Source: Paenibacillus sp. FSL R10-2734 (GTDB taxonomy: Bacteria; Bacillota; Bacilli; Paenibacillales; Paenibacillaceae). From it: 64,000 nucleotides of DNA. Position 1 is the first letter of the stretch. Each line of letters begins with the position of its first letter. The position numbers and the translations under genes are program-made. Positions 61,568 to 64,000 of this stretch are shown in pieces. The stretch lies in the NCBI RefSeq assembly GCF_037963865.1, contig NZ_CP150170.1, positions 4,340,001 to 4,404,000 on the forward strand, written 5' to 3'. The notes under the pieces were generated by a model, which made no database searches, was not told where the DNA came from, and was given only the letters and a program-made list of their open reading frames with translations.

Positions 61568-64000
61568 TTAATTACCTGTGCTACCAGTACTTTTAGATGT
61601 TCTCGTTTCCGATGCAATATAAGTATATGGGTAGGACTGACTCCCTAGCAACACCCTATGACCATGGAATTCATCATATAGATTTATACGAATACTTCCT
61701 CCCCTTAATATTTTGTGAAAGTTACTATTAAACGAAGTTGTGAATGATTTATTCTTACCGATTAGCAAATCAGACCCAAGTTCCAAAGTCTTTTCCATGG
61801 ATTGTCCGTAAGGGTCAATAATTTCTAAGACTAGCTTATGCTCATAGGCACCTGCTTCAAGAGCTTCTTTTTCGGATAAGCTATAATTCATCACTATATC
61901 TAATGTACCCTTCTCTTCAGTAACCGTACTCACTGCATTTGCAACTGAAAGGTTGTAAGGGAATAGATCCACACTAGTCAGATTATTCTGTGAGATTTCT
62001 GCTTTAGGGGTAAGTGCTAATTTAACACTATTGATAAACCCAGTTGATGCCCCCCCTAAATCTGTAAGCTTGCCGTCAGCAACCCCTTCACCAATATAAA
62101 GCGCAAGATCAGACGTACTCACCCCTTGCGGAAGCTTACTCCAGATTGTAACCAGGTTTTTACCATTAGGACTTGTTGGAGTTGTCGATTGACTAACCAC
62201 CGCCTTGAAAAATTGGTTGTCAGGTGTTTTGTAATATGCCACAAGCTGAGCCTGTTTCGAGTGGCGTGGTTCTTGGCTAATCATTTCCAGTTCCGTATAG
62301 ATCAAATTAGAATTGTTTACATGATAAGTGGTTGTCCGACGCTCACGGATTTCTGCTTTTTTGCCTAACGAATTCAGATGATGAGATTCACCTACAGCAA
62401 TCGTATGGATCACATTATTTAGCGAGTTTGTATTCATAGACAGAAACTTCGTGACTTCATCTCCGGAGGTATCTTGCAGCACAATCTTTAGCTGATTGAA
62501 ACTAAAAGAATAGGGGAGCCTTGCTATCACATAGATCTCTGTCGTTTCATTAGGATTAAGCGACGTTTGCGTATTAGTGGTCACGATCTGGGCAGTGCTG
62601 CTAAGATCACTTATCCCTGCCTTGACTATAGCTTTTAGTGATGGTAGATGCACTGAGGTTAAGCCGGTGTTACGGATGCTGATATTAGTTACGATTTGAT
62701 CACCATCATCCCAAGGCAAACGCTGATAGGATCCAAGCTTCACCATGAATTTCCCGTACCTATTCTCGACCGTATACTCTTGTCCCATCAGATTATTGTT
62801 TTCTAGAGCATAAGGAATGTTATACAACGCAGTTGGAAAAATAACCTTGTCGTCAACAGCGGGTTCCGTCCACTCCAGCTTTAACTTACCTTGATTAAGT
62901 ATTAATGGCACTTCCGCACTGAGACTGACGATCTTCTCTTCAAGCGGTTTCAAGGTTACATTCGCAAGTGCTTTTGAATCTACCGGAATACTGAATCCTT
63001 CAGCAGCTTTAACCGTAAGCTCGTATGCAGGAAGCATGATAGGCTTATTCCCAAGATTCTTAAGACGGAATTGAAGATTCCATTTCGCGGAGTCATTTTC
63101 CGAATATACGGAAGCATTCTTCAATTGCGTTTCAACCGTGTTATTCTTAATAGAAAGCTTTTTTACAGCATAATTAGCCACAGCAAAGTCAGAAGTTGTT
63201 ACTGCAGGAAGCTTATACGATTTCACAGGCAGCATTATTTTCAAAGCTTCATCTTCTTGGGCAAATTGCAATATCATATGTTCAGTCTTCATATAGGAAG
63301 GAACTTCCGTTAAATAGTAAACCGTCTTCTTCTCTTGGGACTGTACATTGATACTGCTTCTGGCATCCTCCTGCTTAAGTTCGAACAGCGAACCTCCGGC
63401 TGATTTCAGGTAAGTAATATAAGTGGAACCGCTTAGCACTTTTTTACCCAAATTCGTGTAGCTAACGCCAACTCTCATATATACTTTTCCATTCCTATTA
63501 AGTCTTTGTAGACTTTCCGCTTTGATGTTTACTAGCAGATTATCCATCGTGAGCTTCTTGCTCTGGCCTTGTGGAACGACAACTGAATAACTTGCCGGAA
63601 TGGCGAATTCTCCTAGTTTTTTCTGATAATCCTGACTACTGAAATCCCACTTCAATAGGGTCACTTTAGTGCCGTTCAATTTAGTAGACTGTCCAATATT
63701 CACATAGTAAGTTACAATTTGGCTACTCTTTGGAGGGATGTTTTTTTTGGTGACATCTCTCGTGACAGGTTTGCCTTGAATGACAGCCCCCCCAGTTGTA
63801 GTAACCCTTGAGAAATAATCAACGTGAGCTACACTATTGTTACAACCATTGCTATAACTAAGTGTGTATATAAGTATATTGCCACTCGGTTGCTCAATAA
63901 TATCCATATCTATTAGCTTCACGTTGACATTGTTTTTTAAAGCGATCGTACCAAGTTTGTCCAGCGTGAATACCGCTGTAGCTGAATCACTTGTCGATGC
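61568..64000 (-). CDS. Large surface protein with repeated beta-sandwich domains, 5' end outside window
   Basis: The frame is open to the last base of the window (it reads ASTSDSATAVFTLDKLGTIA at the edge), so the N-terminus is missing; at least 810 residues remain. It is not recognised as a named family. At least five domains of about 130-150 residues share the pattern of a leading extended strand, an 'I.N.G...' turn and a 'L.P...' exit (examples at VSYTNLGKKVLSG, FRLKNLGNKPIMLP, ISIRNTGLTSVHLP), like Ig/CARDB-type modules. There are no cysteine motifs or SLH domains in the visible part. It is presumably secreted and structural. Confidence 0.65.
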   Translation of the reverse strand, partial: ASTSDSATAVFTLDKLGTIALKNNVNVKLIDMDIIEQPSGNILIYTLSYSNGCNNSVAHVDYFSRVTTTGGAVIQGKPVTRDVTKKNIPPKSSQIVTYYVNIGQSTKLNGTKVTLLKWDFSSQDYQKKLGEFAIPASYSVVVPQGQSKKLTMDNLLVNIKAESLQRLNRNGKVYMRVGVSYTNLGKKVLSGSTYITYLKSAGGSLFELKQEDARSSINVQSQEKKTVYYLTEVPSYMKTEHMILQFAQEDEALKIMLPVKSYKLPAVTTSDFAVANYAVKKLSIKNNTVETQLKNASVYSENDSAKWNLQFRLKNLGNKPIMLPAYELTVKAAEGFSIPVDSKALANVTLKPLEEKIVSLSAEVPLILNQGKLKLEWTEPAVDDKVIFPTALYNIPYALENNNLMGQEYTVENRYGKFMVKLGSYQRLPWDDGDQIVTNISIRNTGLTSVHLPSLKAIVKAGISDLSSTAQIVTTNTQTSLNPNETTEIYVIARLPYSFSFNQLKIVLQDTSGDEVTKFLSMNTNSLNNVIHTIAVGESHHLNSLGKKAEIRERRTTTYHVNNSNLIYTELEMISQEPRHSKQAQLVAYYKTPDNQFFKAVVSQSTTPTSPNGKNLVTIWSKLPQGVSTSDLALYIGEGVADGKLTDLGGASTGFINSVKLALTPKAEISQNNLTSVDLFPYNLSVANAVSTVTEEKGTLDIVMNYSLSEKEALEAGAYEHKLVLEIIDPYGQSMEKTLELGSDLLIGKNKSFTTSFNSNFHKILRGGSIRINLYDEFHGHRVLLGSQSYPYTYIASETRTSKSTGSTGN

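Noticed and set aside
1..64000. rRNA, tRNA, CRISPR arrays, prophage or replication origin
   Set aside because: No conserved RNA gene, spacer array, phage structural gene or cluster of DnaA boxes was seen by eye on either strand.

Overview
The window reads as chromosome from a Bacillales soil bacterium, most likely Paenibacillus. Supporting signs are strong GGAGG ribosome sites with many TTG/GTG starts, sigma-A promoters, a squalene-hopene cyclase, a SpoVB-like flippase, YesM/YesN-type two-component proteins, LplABC-type sugar importers without their own ATPase, SLH-anchored surface protein and many glycoside hydrolases. No rRNA, tRNA or CRISPR array was seen.

Layout. 0-3.5 kb: a TetR-controlled ABC-2 exporter operon with two ATPases and one permease. 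3.7-5.4 kb: an IS200/IS605-type element (tnpA, tnpB, probable omega RNA end). 5.4-8 kb: a GH43 enzyme divergent from an AraC regulator. 8-9.4 kb: an aldo/keto reductase and its MerR regulator behind a 19-bp-spacer promoter. 9.5-14.5 kb: a GT61 glycosyltransferase, a decayed stretch (frameshifted RibD-like gene, SDR/TetR deletion scar) and a GH3. 14.7-19.2 kb: an operon of a 127-aa protein, a nitroreductase and a heterodimeric ABC exporter. 19.3-25.3 kb: DUF3139, SUMF1-like, OsmC, a frameshifted hopene cyclase, a SpoVB-like flippase.

25.5-48.3 kb is a carbohydrate-use locus: a circularly permuted GH3, a GH43, an SDR, a mannonate-dehydratase-type enolase, a giant SLH protein with two pectate-lyase-3 domains and a CBM9 (frameshifted), a CUT1 importer, a YesM kinase, a GH38 alpha-mannosidase and a YesN regulator. 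The inferred logic is surface hydrolysis, import of oligosaccharides, then cytoplasmic cleavage and oxidation/dehydration of sugar acids.

48.8-64 kb is mixed: an ABC-F antibiotic-resistance-type ATPase behind a transcription attenuator with a leader peptide; DinB, CueP, a QorB-like reductase with a palindromic operator; an OmpR-type two-component system divergent from an M23 lipoprotein; endonuclease IV; an Eis-like acetyltransferase; NhaC; and a large surface protein that runs off the window.

The most unusual signals are a diverged intergenic repeat family (near 23.5, 48.6 and 51.3 kb) whose two best copies keep an identical 50/76/50-bp internal geometry, the ABC-F attenuator with an almost leaderless upstream ORF, and three independent frameshifts in otherwise complete genes.
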